Program-made: the position numbers and the translations under genes
Source: AG41 sp035943095
GTDB taxonomy: Bacteria > Gemmatimonadota > Gemmatimonadetes > Gemmatimonadales > GWC2-71-9
Reading direction: 5' to 3'
DNA length: 64,000 bases
Assembly (NCBI GenBank): GCA_035943095.1
Contig: DASZCN010000114.1
Coordinates: 58,363-122,362, forward strand
Part shown: positions 48,187-57,640 of the stretch, in pieces
How the letters are laid out: every line of letters begins with the position of its first letter
How positions within the stretch are numbered: position 1 is the stretch's first letter
The notes under the pieces: generated by a model
Databases searched by the model: none
What the model was told of the DNA's origin: nothing
The model's input: the letters and a program-made list of their open reading frames with translations, nothing else

Positions 48187-49478
48187 CGCGGGCCATGACG
48201 GATCCGCTGGCCCGCGTCCGGTGGCGGTTAACTGTCTGGTACGTCGGCATCCTTCTCTCGATCCTCGGCATCCTGGGCGGCGGCCTGTATCTCGCCGTCA
48301 GGCATCGGTTCTCCCAGCAGCTCGACGCTTCGCTCCGCTCCGCGACCGCGGCGCTCATTCACGCGGCCCGGATTCGCGAGGCCGAGCAGGCGGCGGCTAA
48401 AGGTGTGGTGGCGGACGCGGTCGACGAGCTGCACATCCCGGACCGGTCGCTCTACCTCTTCGCGGCGGGCGCCGCACCCGTTCGGCCCAGTGCCGCTCCC
48501 GAATGGATCCGGGACGCCGCTCGGGAGGCGGAGCGGACCGGCCACGCCGATCGGGACTTCGAGACTCCCGAGGACCGCATCGTACGGCTGCATGCCGAGC
48601 GGTTCACGGGTGCCGATGGCCGTCCGTACGTAGGCGTTGCCGTGGCAGACCGCCTGGAGCTCGAGGACGAGTACGCGTCCCTGATCCGGGCGTTCGTGGC
48701 GGCGGCCCTGATCGCCGTCGTACTGGTGGCGGGTGGCGCCTACGTGCTCGTACGCCAGGCGATGGCACCGATCGAGCGCACGATGGACCGGATGCGGCGC
48801 TTCATGGCGGACGCGGCCCACGAGCTGCGCACCCCCGTCACCATTCTGCGCACCCGCGCCGACCTCGCGGCGGGGCAAGCACGGGATCCGGCTCGGGATG
48901 CCGCGACGCTCGCCGCCATCGAACGAGAGGCCGCACGGGTCGGCGCAATCGTGGGCGAATTGCTGACCCTGGCGCGCGCGGACGCAGGCGAACGCCCGGT
49001 GGCCCGGGAGACCCTGTATCTCGACGACGCGGCGGCTGGGGCTGTCGAAGGGATACGCGCCTTGGCTGCGCAGAAGGGCGTACATCTCGAGGTCGGCGCC
49101 TTCGAGGAGGCGAAGATCGCCGGTGACCCGGTCCTCATCCGGCAGCTGCTCCTCATCGTGTTGGACAACGCCGTGAAGTTCACGCCGCGCGGCGGCCGCG
49201 TGGACGTCGCCGTCACCGCGCGCGACGGGGGGGGGGCAGCCGGAGAGGGGGCCACGCTCGTGGTGCACGACACGGGTATCGGAATCCCCGCCGACCAGCT
49301 GCCCCACGTGTTCGACCGGTTTTACCGCGGCGATCCGGCGCGCCACGAAGCCGAGGGTGCGGGCCTCGGTCTCGCCATCGCCCGGTGGATCGCCGACACG
49401 CACGGTGCGCGGATCGTCATCGACTCGCAACCGGGAACGGGCACGCGGGTCACGCTGACCTTCCCCAGCACCGTCTAG
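48183..49478 (+). CDS. Sensor histidine kinase
   Basis: A 431-residue membrane kinase. Helices at about 18-38 and 168-191 flank a 130-residue periplasmic sensor region. The H box has His213 in DAAHELRTPVTIL, the N box is LLLIVLDNAVKFTPRGG, and the ATP lid has HDTGIGIPADQLPHVFDRFY and EGAGLGLAIARWIA. A ten-G run at about 49227 encodes a Gly-rich spot between the N and G boxes. The start overlaps the regulator stop as GTGA; an ATG 12 bases on is an alternative. This is CusS/BaeS-like in layout, consistent with envelope or metal stress sensing. Confidence 0.95.
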   Translation: MTRAMTDPLARVRWRLTVWYVGILLSILGILGGGLYLAVRHRFSQQLDASLRSATAALIHAARIREAEQAAAKGVVADAVDELHIPDRSLYLFAAGAAPVRPSAAPEWIRDAAREAERTGHADRDFETPEDRIVRLHAERFTGADGRPYVGVAVADRLELEDEYASLIRAFVAAALIAVVLVAGGAYVLVRQAMAPIERTMDRMRRFMADAAHELRTPVTILRTRADLAAGQARDPARDAATLAAIEREAARVGAIVGELLTLARADAGERPVARETLYLDDAAAGAVEGIRALAAQKGVHLEVGAFEEAKIAGDPVLIRQLLLIVLDNAVKFTPRGGRVDVAVTARDGGGAAGEGATLVVHDTGIGIPADQLPHVFDRFYRGDPARHEAEGAGLGLAIARWIADTHGARIVIDSQPGTGTRVTLTFPSTV

Positions 49479-49547
49479 CCGGACGACGGTGTACTATTCG
49501 CCCGGCCATTGAAATACGTCACCGTCACAGTTCGCAACGGAGCCATT

Positions 49548-50573
49548 GTGAACCACACTCGGCGCCTGCTCACGTCGATCCTTTGCCTGGCATTCGGCCT
49601 CCCCTTCCCCGCCCCGGCGCAGTCCTATCACGTCGCCCATACCTACAAGCTCCCGGGTGACGGCGGGTGGGACTACCTCGCGCTGGACACCGTGGGGCAT
49701 CGGCTGTTCATCGCGCACCAGGACCGGGTGATCGTGGTGGACCCGGGGACCGGGAAACAGCTCGGCGAGATCCTGGGACTGAACCGCGCGCATGGAATTG
49801 CGTTCGCGTATGAGGCGCAGCACGGCTTTGCGACGTCGGGCGCGGACAGCACGGTCACGATGTTCGACCTGAAGACGCTGCACGTCCGACGTCACACCAT
49901 CGTCGCCCCGGACGACGACGCGATCCTGTTCGACCCGGCCACGAAACGGATCTTCACATTCAACGGTGACGCGCACTCCGCGACCGCGATCGACGCGGTC
50001 TCGGGTAAGCGAATCGGCGACATCGACCTCGGCGCCGGGCCCGAGTTCGCCGTGTCTACAGGCGACGGCAAGCTCTACGTGAACCTCGAGGATAAGAGCG
50101 CCGTGGCTGAGATCGACGCCGCCGCCCTGCGCGTGACGCGTCAGTGGCCCCTCGCGCCATGCGAGAATCCGAGCGGACTGGCGATCGACCGGGAACACCA
50201 CCGGCTGTTCAGCGGCTGCCGGAACCAGGTCATGGCGATCTCGGATGCGACCGCGGGTGCCCTCGTGACGACACTGCCGATCGGTCAGGGAGTGGACGCC
50301 TGTCGCTTCGATCCCGCCACGCAGCTGGCGTTCGCCTCGAACGGTGATGGGACCCTCACGGTGATTCACGAGGAGTCCCCGGCAACGTTCGTCGTGGTGG
50401 GGAACGTCGCGACGAAGCGCGGCGCGCGGACCATGGAGGTCGACCCGCAGACGCACCGCGTGTACACCGTCACGGCTGACTTCGGCCCGCCACCCGCTCC
50501 GACGCCGGAGCGGCCCCGCCCCCGGCCCAGCATCATGCCGGGGACGTTCGCCCTGCTCGTCCTCGAGCCGTGA
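49548..50573 (+). CDS. Exported YncE-like beta-propeller protein
   Basis: About 341 residues from a GTG behind CGGAG, giving signal peptide HTRRLLTSILCLAFGLPFPA then PAQS. The repeats of about 40-45 residues (for example RLFIAHQDRVIVVDPGTGKQ, RIFTFNGDAHSATAIDAVSGK and RLFSGCRNQVMAISDATAG) form a YVTN/YncE-type propeller. Such proteins bind DNA, metals or partners in the periplasm. It follows the two-component system and converges with the RND pump gene. An earlier TTG would lengthen the N terminus by 13 residues without improving the signal. Confidence 0.8.
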   Translation: MNHTRRLLTSILCLAFGLPFPAPAQSYHVAHTYKLPGDGGWDYLALDTVGHRLFIAHQDRVIVVDPGTGKQLGEILGLNRAHGIAFAYEAQHGFATSGADSTVTMFDLKTLHVRRHTIVAPDDDAILFDPATKRIFTFNGDAHSATAIDAVSGKRIGDIDLGAGPEFAVSTGDGKLYVNLEDKSAVAEIDAAALRVTRQWPLAPCENPSGLAIDREHHRLFSGCRNQVMAISDATAGALVTTLPIGQGVDACRFDPATQLAFASNGDGTLTVIHEESPATFVVVGNVATKRGARTMEVDPQTHRVYTVTADFGPPPAPTPERPRPRPSIMPGTFALLVLEP

Positions 50574-50596
50574 GGCGGTCTCCGAGCTCGGTCCGC

Positions 50597-53500
50597 TCAG
50601 CGCCCCGGTAGGACGTACCCGCGGCCGCGAATCGCGACGAGGAGTGTCGGCACCGCAAAGAGGGTGATGGGCGTCGAGAGCGCGAGGCCGCCGATGACCG
50701 CCAGGGCGAGCGGGCGCTGCAGCTCGCTCCCGGCGCCGATGCCGAGCGCAAGGGGCAGCAGGCCGAACAGGGTGCAGAGCGTCGTCATGAGGATCGGCCG
50801 GAGTCGCACACGCGCCGCCTCGCGGATCGCGACCTCGAGCGTCACCCCTTCGGCCTGCATCCTGAGTCGGGTGAAGTCGAGGAGGATGATTCCGTTTTTC
50901 ACGATCAGACCGACCAGCAGGATCAGCCCCATGAATGATGAGACGTTCAGCGCCGTGCCCGTGGTCAGGAGCAGCGTGAGCGCGCCTACGAACGAGACTG
51001 GGGCGACGAGGAGCACGATCAGGGGCTCGACGAACGATTCGAACTGCACGACCATCACGGCGCATACACTCATGACCGCAATCCCGAGCACGAGCAGCAA
51101 CGCCCGAAACGCCTCCTGCTGACTCGCGTACTGGCCGCCCAGGGCGACGCGCACGCCGCCGGGTGGCGGCTGGGCGCCGAGCACCCGCTGTACGTCTCCC
51201 ATTACGCCGCTGAGCGAGCGGCCGGTTACGTCGGCGGTCATCGCGACCATCTGCTGCTGGTTCTCACGTTCCAACGCGAGCCGAGACTCGGCGGGGTCGA
51301 AGCGCGCGAGGCTCCCGAGCGGCGTCACGCGGCGCGCGCGGGCGCCGAGCAGGGGGAGGGCGCGTAGACGCAGCGGGTCGAACCGCACCGAGTCGGGCGC
51401 CCGCACGCGCACGGCGATCGGGCGGTCGCCGATGCGGACCTCGCCGGCCCGGACCCCCAGCAGCGCCGCGGTGACCGCATTGCCCACGTCCGCGGGCGTC
51501 ATCCCGATACGATCCGTCTCGGCCTGGTTCATCCGCATCATCAGCTCGGCCGATGGCTCGCTCACGCCGTTGTAGAGGTCGGCCAGGCCGTCGATCCGCT
51601 GGAGATCTGGAGCCAAACGCCGCGCGTACGCTTCGAGGGTGTCCAAGTCCGGGCCGAACAGCTTGATCTCGACGGGTCGCGCCGCACCGGCGAGGTCATT
51701 GATCACGTCGGAGAGGATCTGTACGAACTCGATGTGCAGGCGCGGGACGGCCGCCGTGACCTTGTCGCGGACGTCGTCCATGACGGCGAAGATGTCGCGG
51801 GAGCGCTCGCCGATGGGTCGCAGACGCGCGACGATGTCGCCCCGGTTCTGCTCGGTGGCGAAGAGGCCGAGCTCGGCGCCCGTGCGGCGCGAGGTGCCCG
51901 TGATTTCGGGCGTGGCGGCGAGAATACGCTCGGCGATTCCTACTTGGCGATTCGTTTCGGCGAGGGCCGTGCCGCCCGGCGTGAAGTAATCGAGCACGAA
52001 CGCGCCTTCGTCCATCTCGGGCAGGAAGCCGGAGCCGACGAACTGCCCGAGGCCGACCCCCGCGGCTGCGAGCACGAGGGCGGCGACGACGATCCGCCGC
52101 GGATGATGCAGCACAGCGGCGAGTGCCCCTTCGTACTGGGGGCCAAGCGCGTCGAGGGCCCGCTGCGCGCGGGCGAGAGGGCCGGCGGCAGTGGCGGCCA
52201 CCTCGTGCGGTGTGACGAACTGCTCGGCGAGGAGCGGGATAATCGTGAGGGCCAAGCCGAGGGACACGAGCACGGCGACCGTGAGTGTGGTCGCGAGCGC
52301 GGCGAAAAACTGCCCGACGACACCCTGCAGCAAGCCGAGCGGAAGGAAGACCACGACGGTCGTGATGGTGGAGGTCGTGACCGGCCAGATCAGCTCTTGA
52401 ACCGCGCCGCGAATCGCGGCACTGCGGTTAGCCGCGAGCGCGAGATGCCGCGCGATATTCTCGGTGATGACGACGGCGTCGTCGATCACCAACCCGATCG
52501 CAATGGCCATCGCACCCAGCGTCATCAGGTTGAAGGACTGCCCCAGGAGGCGCATCACGAAGACCGTGATCACGAGCGTGAGCGGGATCGACGTGGCGCT
52601 GATCGCCGTGATCCGGGCGTGTCGCAGAAACAGGAGCAGCACCAGGACGGCGAGCGCCGCGCCGACAAGCATCGCGTCTCGGACGGCCCTCACGGCATCG
52701 CGCACCAGCGCCGCCTGGTCGTAGACCGCCTTGAGGTGTACGCCCGGCGGCAAACTCGGCGCGAGCGTTGCGGCGATCCGTGCCACGCTGTCCGCGATCG
52801 CGACGGAGTTACCGCCGATCTGGCGCGTGATGTTGAGAAGGGCCGCCGGCTTACCGTCCCCGGCGATGATCCGCACGTGATCCTCGGTGCCGAGCCGCAC
52901 GCCGGCGAGATCCCGCACGCGGAGGCCGTTCCGAACCACGACGGCGCCGATGTCGTCCGCGCTGCGCGCTTCCTGGTCGGTGACGATCAGGTACTGGCGG
53001 TAGTCCTGGGCGACCCGGCCCACCGCCTGCACCGTGACCGCCTGCCGGATCGCGTCGGCTAGATCCTCGTAGGTCAACTCCTCCGCCGCAAGGCGCGCCG
53101 GGTCGGCGATGACCTCGATTTCCCGTACGTCCGCCCCCTGCACGTCCACGCGGCCCACCCCCGGGACGCGGGAAATCAGCGGCTTGATATCGTAGCGGGC
53201 GATGTCGTACAGCGTCGCCGGATCGCCGCCCTCGAGGTTGTAGGACAGCACCGGAAAGAGCGATGGCGTGAGCTGCTCGACTTCGACGTCGAGATCGGGC
53301 GGCAGCTGGCTCTGGACCTGGTTGACGCGCGCCCGCACGAGCTGCAGGGCGTACGTCATGTCGGTGCGCGGCGCGAACGTAATCTGGATCTCCGCGGCGC
53401 CGCGGATCGAGTGCGAGCGTACTCGGGTCACCCCGGGGACTACACTGACGGCTTCCTCGATCGGTCGGGTGACGCTGAACACCACCTGGCGGGCGCCCAG

Positions 53501-53659
53501 GCTCGAGCCCTCGGCCACCACCGTGACGCGGGAGAACTGGAGCTCGGGATAGATGGCCGACGGCAGCGCGAGGGCCGCCCATACGCCGGCCGCGCTGAGC
53601 ACCGTCACCACGAGGTAGACGAACCGCCGCTGGCGGGACAGGACGTCGAACAGGTTCAC
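50597..53659 (-). CDS. RND-family efflux permease
   Basis: A 1020-residue inner-membrane proton-driven pump (AcrB/CusA superfamily) with 12 expected helices and two large periplasmic loops. GLVIDDAVVITENI carries the paired Asp residues of the proton relay in helix 4, as in AcrB rather than the single-Asp metal pumps. The N terminus FDVLSRQRRFVYLVVTVLSA and the repeat at LRLRPILMTTLCTLFGLLPL are typical. GTG start overlapping the adaptor stop. Met pairs of CusA were not identified, so small organic or multidrug substrates are as likely as metals. Confidence 0.93.
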   Translation of the reverse strand: MNLFDVLSRQRRFVYLVVTVLSAAGVWAALALPSAIYPELQFSRVTVVAEGSSLGARQVVFSVTRPIEEAVSVVPGVTRVRSHSIRGAAEIQITFAPRTDMTYALQLVRARVNQVQSQLPPDLDVEVEQLTPSLFPVLSYNLEGGDPATLYDIARYDIKPLISRVPGVGRVDVQGADVREIEVIADPARLAAEELTYEDLADAIRQAVTVQAVGRVAQDYRQYLIVTDQEARSADDIGAVVVRNGLRVRDLAGVRLGTEDHVRIIAGDGKPAALLNITRQIGGNSVAIADSVARIAATLAPSLPPGVHLKAVYDQAALVRDAVRAVRDAMLVGAALAVLVLLLFLRHARITAISATSIPLTLVITVFVMRLLGQSFNLMTLGAMAIAIGLVIDDAVVITENIARHLALAANRSAAIRGAVQELIWPVTTSTITTVVVFLPLGLLQGVVGQFFAALATTLTVAVLVSLGLALTIIPLLAEQFVTPHEVAATAAGPLARAQRALDALGPQYEGALAAVLHHPRRIVVAALVLAAAGVGLGQFVGSGFLPEMDEGAFVLDYFTPGGTALAETNRQVGIAERILAATPEITGTSRRTGAELGLFATEQNRGDIVARLRPIGERSRDIFAVMDDVRDKVTAAVPRLHIEFVQILSDVINDLAGAARPVEIKLFGPDLDTLEAYARRLAPDLQRIDGLADLYNGVSEPSAELMMRMNQAETDRIGMTPADVGNAVTAALLGVRAGEVRIGDRPIAVRVRAPDSVRFDPLRLRALPLLGARARRVTPLGSLARFDPAESRLALERENQQQMVAMTADVTGRSLSGVMGDVQRVLGAQPPPGGVRVALGGQYASQQEAFRALLLVLGIAVMSVCAVMVVQFESFVEPLIVLLVAPVSFVGALTLLLTTGTALNVSSFMGLILLVGLIVKNGIILLDFTRLRMQAEGVTLEVAIREAARVRLRPILMTTLCTLFGLLPLALGIGAGSELQRPLALAVIGGLALSTPITLFAVPTLLVAIRGRGYVLPGR

Positions 53660-54720
53660 CGTGGCGGACGGACGATCTTCGCGCCGTCGTCGATGCCGTA
53701 GGCACCGGTCGCGACCACGGTCTCGCCGGCCTCGAGGCCCGAAACGATCTCGACCACGGCCTCGCCCCGCGCGCCCGGTGTGACCGCCCGGGCGTGCGCC
53801 ACACCGGCGCTGTCGACCACGAACACGCGGTAGCCGTCGCCCGCGGGCACGAGTGCCTCGAGCAGGATCGTCACCGCGTGGAGGTGCACGGCGGTGATGA
53901 TACGGCCGAACAAGGACTCACCAATCCGGAGGGGTCGCGTGGGGTGGGCGAGTCTGGCGCGCACGAGGACGGCGCGCGACGCCGAGTCCACCGCTGCTCC
54001 CACGGCGGAGAGCGCTCCCTGCCCCAGCGGCTCCCCGCCCGCCCCTTCCCCGGCGCTCACCCGCACCGAATCCCCGACGCGCATCCCCGCCGCCTCAGCG
54101 GGGGCGACGTTGAAGACGACGTCCAACGCACGCGGATCCGCCACGGCCACGAGCGGCTGACTCGGGTCAACCGACGCTCCGAGCACGGCGCTCATGCGGG
54201 TGACGACGCCGGCGAGCGGCGCGCGCAGCGTCGCGAGCTGCTGAGCGCGGCGAGCGAGGACCGCCGCCGATTGAGCCTGCGCCAAGTCCGCCGCGGCCTG
54301 ATCGGCGTCTTTCTGCGGCAGGATGCCGGCTTCGACGAGCCGGACGGCCCGAGCGTGGGCGTGCTCGGCCGCTTCGAGCGCCGCCTCCGCGCTCCGCGCC
54401 GCCGCGTCGAACGGGGCGCGCTCGAACTCGATCAACGAGTCCCCCTCGGCCACTTGCTGGCCGGGTGAGACGAAAATCCCCGCTACGCGGGTCGGGGCCG
54501 GCGCTGCGAGCTCGGCGAACCGTCCCGGCCGCGGGAGGACCGTGCCGATGGCGCGCACGACCTGAGGGAATGCCTGGAGGGTCGCCACGGCGGTGCCGAC
54601 CCCGACGACGGGTTGAGAGTCCGAGGGCGCTCCCGCCGGCGAGTCCTCGTCGCCGTGCGCGCGGTTCCGGCACGCGGCGACCGCCAGCGCGATCGCGACG
54701 AGCAGCGTTCCCCGGGTCAC
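53656..54720 (-). CDS. RND periplasmic adaptor (HlyD/MFP family)
   Basis: A 354-residue lipoprotein-like adaptor (lipobox LAVAAC). The beta-barrel/lipoyl half-motif VAGIFVSPGQQVAEGDSLIEFE pairs with LRAPLAGVVTRMSAVLGASV. Between them is a helical hairpin rich in Ala and Arg. The C-terminal part ends VVEIVSGLEAGETVVATGAYG, as in other RND adaptors. It links the permease to the outer-membrane channel. GTGA overlaps on both sides fix its place in the OMF-MFP-RND operon. Confidence 0.93.
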   Translation of the reverse strand: MTRGTLLVAIALAVAACRNRAHGDEDSPAGAPSDSQPVVGVGTAVATLQAFPQVVRAIGTVLPRPGRFAELAAPAPTRVAGIFVSPGQQVAEGDSLIEFERAPFDAAARSAEAALEAAEHAHARAVRLVEAGILPQKDADQAAADLAQAQSAAVLARRAQQLATLRAPLAGVVTRMSAVLGASVDPSQPLVAVADPRALDVVFNVAPAEAAGMRVGDSVRVSAGEGAGGEPLGQGALSAVGAAVDSASRAVLVRARLAHPTRPLRIGESLFGRIITAVHLHAVTILLEALVPAGDGYRVFVVDSAGVAHARAVTPGARGEAVVEIVSGLEAGETVVATGAYGIDDGAKIVRPPR

Positions 54721-55934
54721 GGTTGGTCCGACATCGAGGTGAGTTGGACCGCGGCCGCGGCATTATTCGCCGTTGCGACGTCATCGATGTAGCGCCCGAG
54801 CGCCTCTCGCGCGTTCCGTTGGGCCTCGAGGACGTTCGGGAGGGCGACGGCGCCCTCGGCGTACGCCTTGAGCGACATGGCCGCGACGCGATCGGCGCTC
54901 GCGAGCAGCCGCCGGTCGCGCGCCAGCCGCGCCAGCGCCGCCCGCTGCTCGCGGTGGGCGCGCGCCAACTCCGCCGTGGTCTCCCGTCGCACCAGATCGA
55001 GGTTGGCCTGCGCACGATCGCGGCTCGCTCGCGCCTGAGCGACGTCGCCGCCGTTCTGATTGAAGAGCGGCAGCGTCAGCGACAGGCCGACCGTCGGCAG
55101 GAGACCTTGCTGGCCACCGGGATCGTTCTTGTCAAAGCCCGCCTCGAGGCTCGGCGAGGGAAATAGGCTGCGGTGCGCCAACGTCAGCGCACGCTCGCTG
55201 GCGCGCAGGCTGGCGGCGGCCGCGGCGACGGGGAGCGGCTCGGCCGGTTGGGACGAAACGGTGTCCGAAGGCGACGCAAGAGAGTCGACGAGCGTGATCG
55301 TCGGTTCGTCGGCGGGCAGGCCCATGGCCAGCTGTATGGCGAGTAGTGCACCGACCGCGGCGAGTGAATCGTCCACCGCCGTGTTCTCGACTTGTCCCGC
55401 GTTTACCTCGGCGAGGCGCACATCCAGCTCGCTCGCGTCCCCCACCTCGTGCCGGAGCCTGGCCATCGTGAGCACACTGTCGGCATCGCGGGCATTGCGC
55501 CATGAAAGCCGCGCGCGAGCGAACGCCGCCAGGGCGCGCGTGTAGCTCGTATCCGTGTCGAAGCGGATCAGGGCGCGCTCGAACGCAAAGCCGTAGCGGG
55601 CGGCATCATGAGTCGACGCGGCGGCGCCGATGCGCGCTGAGCGCAGCCAGGGCAGATCGAGCGGTAGGCTGGCGAGGGCGTGGTCGTGCGGCGGGTCTTG
55701 TGACCAGCTCGCCGATAAGGAGGGGTTCTGGTAGAGCCGGGCCGCGTGGAGTGCGGCGGCGGTCGCTGCCGTGTCAGCGCGGCCCAGCAGGGTTCGGGCA
55801 CCGCGCTCGAGTGCCGCCGACACGGCTTGAGCACGCGTGACCGGCTGCTGCGCCCCCAGCGGGCCCGCGGTCAGGCAGCCGATATAAGCGAGAAGCGATG
55901 CTGAGGGGATACGTCGTTCGCGGAGGGGGAGCAT
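54717..55934 (-). CDS. TolC-family outer-membrane efflux channel
   Basis: A 405-residue exported protein (signal ending LGAQQP). It is an all-helical repeat protein with LYQNPSLSASWSQ, RAQANLDLVRRETTAELARA and YAEGAVALPNVLEAQRNARE. These are the paired OEP repeats of the TolC/CusC family. It forms the trimeric outer-membrane duct of the pump. It is the first large gene of the efflux operon and lies 51 bp after a 55-residue membrane peptide gene. Confidence 0.92.
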   Translation of the reverse strand: MLPLRERRIPSASLLAYIGCLTAGPLGAQQPVTRAQAVSAALERGARTLLGRADTAATAAALHAARLYQNPSLSASWSQDPPHDHALASLPLDLPWLRSARIGAAASTHDAARYGFAFERALIRFDTDTSYTRALAAFARARLSWRNARDADSVLTMARLRHEVGDASELDVRLAEVNAGQVENTAVDDSLAAVGALLAIQLAMGLPADEPTITLVDSLASPSDTVSSQPAEPLPVAAAAASLRASERALTLAHRSLFPSPSLEAGFDKNDPGGQQGLLPTVGLSLTLPLFNQNGGDVAQARASRDRAQANLDLVRRETTAELARAHREQRAALARLARDRRLLASADRVAAMSLKAYAEGAVALPNVLEAQRNAREALGRYIDDVATANNAAAAVQLTSMSDQP

Positions 55935-55985
55935 GTGGCGCGAAAGCTATCGAACGGAACCTGTCAGGAGCCTTACAGCGAAGCG

Positions 55986-56153
55986 CTAGGGGGCGGACTC
56001 CTTGCGTCGCTCTCCGAAACGAAGGAGAAATGCCACGGCCAGGAGACCGACGGCTATTTCCACCAGCCAACGGTGGCCGGTCGCCATACCTGCGAGCCCG
56101 ACGACCGCGCCACTACTGCCGAGCCAGGCCTTGAGGACGAAGAAGCGGCTCAC
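55986..56153 (-). CDS. Small two-helix membrane protein
   Basis: A 55-residue protein from a GTG start (SRFFVLKAWLGSSGAVVGLA). It has two hydrophobic segments, at about 8-24 and 29-46 (WLVEIAVGLLAVAFLLRF), and a basic tail ending RRKESAP. Coding potential, membrane character and tight spacing (12 bp after the gene upstream, 51 bp before the TolC gene) support it as a real gene. It could be a small accessory subunit of the efflux operon; no family recognised. Confidence 0.6.
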   Translation of the reverse strand: MSRFFVLKAWLGSSGAVVGLAGMATGHRWLVEIAVGLLAVAFLLRFGERRKESAP

Positions 56154-56165
56154 GGGCCTCGCGCG

Positions 56166-56405
56166 TCAGTAGATCTTGCGGAGCGGGATCGTACGGCCAT
56201 GCTCGTCGAGCACCTGCGTGGGTTCCTCAAGCAGAGGGTCGGACGCAACCGCGCAGCTAGCGTCGCCGCAGTAGTGGACCGCGACTCGATACGTGGTCGC
56301 GCTCGTCGCCTTCGAGTAGCCGCCGGCCAGCTTGTTCACGATGCCATTGCGCCAGGGCTTGCCATGCCGGCAGTGCGCCGGAAAGCGACCGAGTTCCCCG
56401 CTCAT
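56166..56405 (-). CDS. Hypothetical protein
   Basis: A 79-residue soluble protein starting MSGELGRFPAHCRHGKPW. It has a His/Cys-rich N terminus (HCRHGK) and a later YCGDASCAVASDPL. The last third, EEPTQVLDEHGRTIPLRKI, looks like an ordinary beta/turn region. Three Cys and three or four His suggest a metal-binding ability, in keeping with the efflux operon that follows, but this is only a suggestion. No family recognised. Confidence 0.55.
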   Translation of the reverse strand: MSGELGRFPAHCRHGKPWRNGIVNKLAGGYSKATSATTYRVAVHYCGDASCAVASDPLLEEPTQVLDEHGRTIPLRKIY

Positions 56406-56486
56406 CGATGAGGCGAAAAACTAGTCACCCGGTCGTCCCCCGGTCAGTTTTCAAAATGAAGCGTTCCAAGATGGACGATCGTCGGG

Positions 56487-57245
56487 CTATTTCTTGAGAA
56501 AGGCCTGTAACGCAGCGCGGAAGTCGGGGGTCGTGCGGCTGACCGCGTTCACGTCCGCTCCGAGTCGCAGCCCCTCCTCGAACCGAAGGCCGTCCAGCTG
56601 GTAGAACTGCTGCTTGGTGAACGCCAGCGCCGAGGCGCTCGCCGCCGCCAGGGCGCGGAGCACCTCGCCGACCTGATCATCGAAGTCCGAGTCCTCGTAC
56701 ACCCGCGAGACCAGTCCCAGCCCTGCCGCTTCCGGCGCCTCGACGATCCGCCCCGTGGCGGCGAGATCGAATGCGATCTTTTCGCCGACGGCGCGCTTGA
56801 GCAAAGTCATGACAATCGCCGGCACGAAGCCGCGTTGGACTTCGGGATACCCGAACTTGGACGACTCCGCGGCCAGCACCAGGTCGCACGCGTTCGCGAG
56901 GCCGCAGCCGCCCGCGAGCGCGCGCCCGCGCACGACCGCAACGACCGGCTTGGGGAGTTGGCGCATGCGGACGAAGATCTGCGCGAAGTGGAGCGCCGCC
57001 CGGCGATTCTCATCCACGCTCTTGTCGGCGGAGGCGAGGAGCTCGTGAAGGTCCATGCCGGCACAGAAGTCGCTGCCGGCGCCGCGCACCGCGACCACAC
57101 GCACCGCGGCGTCCAGGTCCGCCCGCTCCAGCATGTGAAGCAGCGCGTCGATCATCGGCGTGTCGATGGCGTTCTTCTTGTCAGGACGGTTGAGCGTCGC
57201 CGTGAGGACGCCGCCCTCGAGCACCTCGAGGACCCGGTCGCTCAT
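56487..57245 (-). CDS. Enoyl-CoA hydratase family, LiuC/AtuE-like
   Basis: A 252-residue crotonase. DFCAGMDLHELL and RALAGGCGLANACDLVLA form the oxyanion hole. In place of the first catalytic Glu there is Gly (GGCGL), as in methylglutaconyl-CoA and carboxygeranoyl-CoA hydratases, while Glu135 in FGYPEVQRGFVPAIVM is kept. Together with the AtuA pair and acyl-CoA carboxylase upstream this points to breakdown of branched (leucine- or terpene-derived) acyl-CoAs. ATGA overlap with the AtuA C-terminal gene; last gene of the operon. Confidence 0.85.
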   Translation of the reverse strand: MSDRVLEVLEGGVLTATLNRPDKKNAIDTPMIDALLHMLERADLDAAVRVVAVRGAGSDFCAGMDLHELLASADKSVDENRRAALHFAQIFVRMRQLPKPVVAVVRGRALAGGCGLANACDLVLAAESSKFGYPEVQRGFVPAIVMTLLKRAVGEKIAFDLAATGRIVEAPEAAGLGLVSRVYEDSDFDDQVGEVLRALAAASASALAFTKQQFYQLDGLRFEEGLRLGADVNAVSRTTPDFRAALQAFLKK

Positions 57246-57640
57246 CCCTTGCGCTCGACCTCGAGGCGGAGCAAGGCGGTCGAGAATACCTTCCCCTGGG
57301 CATCGGTCTTGAGAGAAATCGTCCCGCCACCGTCCAGCGCTCCGTGGAGCAGGAAATTCAACGCGCACAAGTTCGGAAGCTCGTACCGCTCGACCTTTCC
57401 CGTGATCATGCCTTTGAAGTGGCGGGCCACACGTGCCGCCGTGACCTGCTTCACGAGGATAGGATAGTACTCGGGCCTAAGGGCGATGAGGCCAACGTTC
57501 GCGGTGTCGCCCTTGTCGCCGGAGCGCGCGTGGGCGAGCTCGAGCAGCCGGACGCGCGTGAAGCGGCGTTTACCGACGGCCCGACCGCCCGACCGCCTGA
57601 CGGCCGCCTTCGTAGTCACACGTCCACGATTTCCACGCAT
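57242..57640 (-). CDS. AtuA-associated C-terminal-domain protein
   Basis: About 132 residues. After a basic N terminus the protein shows RLLELAHARSGDKGDTANVGLIAL, the signature of the small domain that in other bacteria is fused to, or encoded next to, AtuA. YELPNLCALNFLLHGALDGG and TDAQGKVFSTALL follow. Here it is a separate gene overlapping AtuA. The ATG has GGTGGAG upstream; a GTG at 57619 that would form a GTGA overlap with the AtuA stop is the alternative start. Function unknown beyond its constant link to acyclic terpene and leucine catabolism. Confidence 0.85.
   Translation of the reverse strand: MRGNRGRVTTKAAVRRSGGRAVGKRRFTRVRLLELAHARSGDKGDTANVGLIALRPEYYPILVKQVTAARVARHFKGMITGKVERYELPNLCALNFLLHGALDGGGTISLKTDAQGKVFSTALLRLEVERKG

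Noticed and set aside
50597..53659. Heavy-metal (CusA/CzcA) efflux pump
   Set aside because: The proton-relay region has the paired Asp of AcrB-type pumps and no Met-pair relay was identified, so only a general RND assignment is kept.
55941..56080. B12-box-like GGCCAGGAGACCGACGG on the plus strand, suggesting a cobalamin riboswitch
   Set aside because: The expected GCCACTG spacing and upstream P-stems are missing, no plus-strand gene follows, and the segment is the antisense of a small membrane protein gene.
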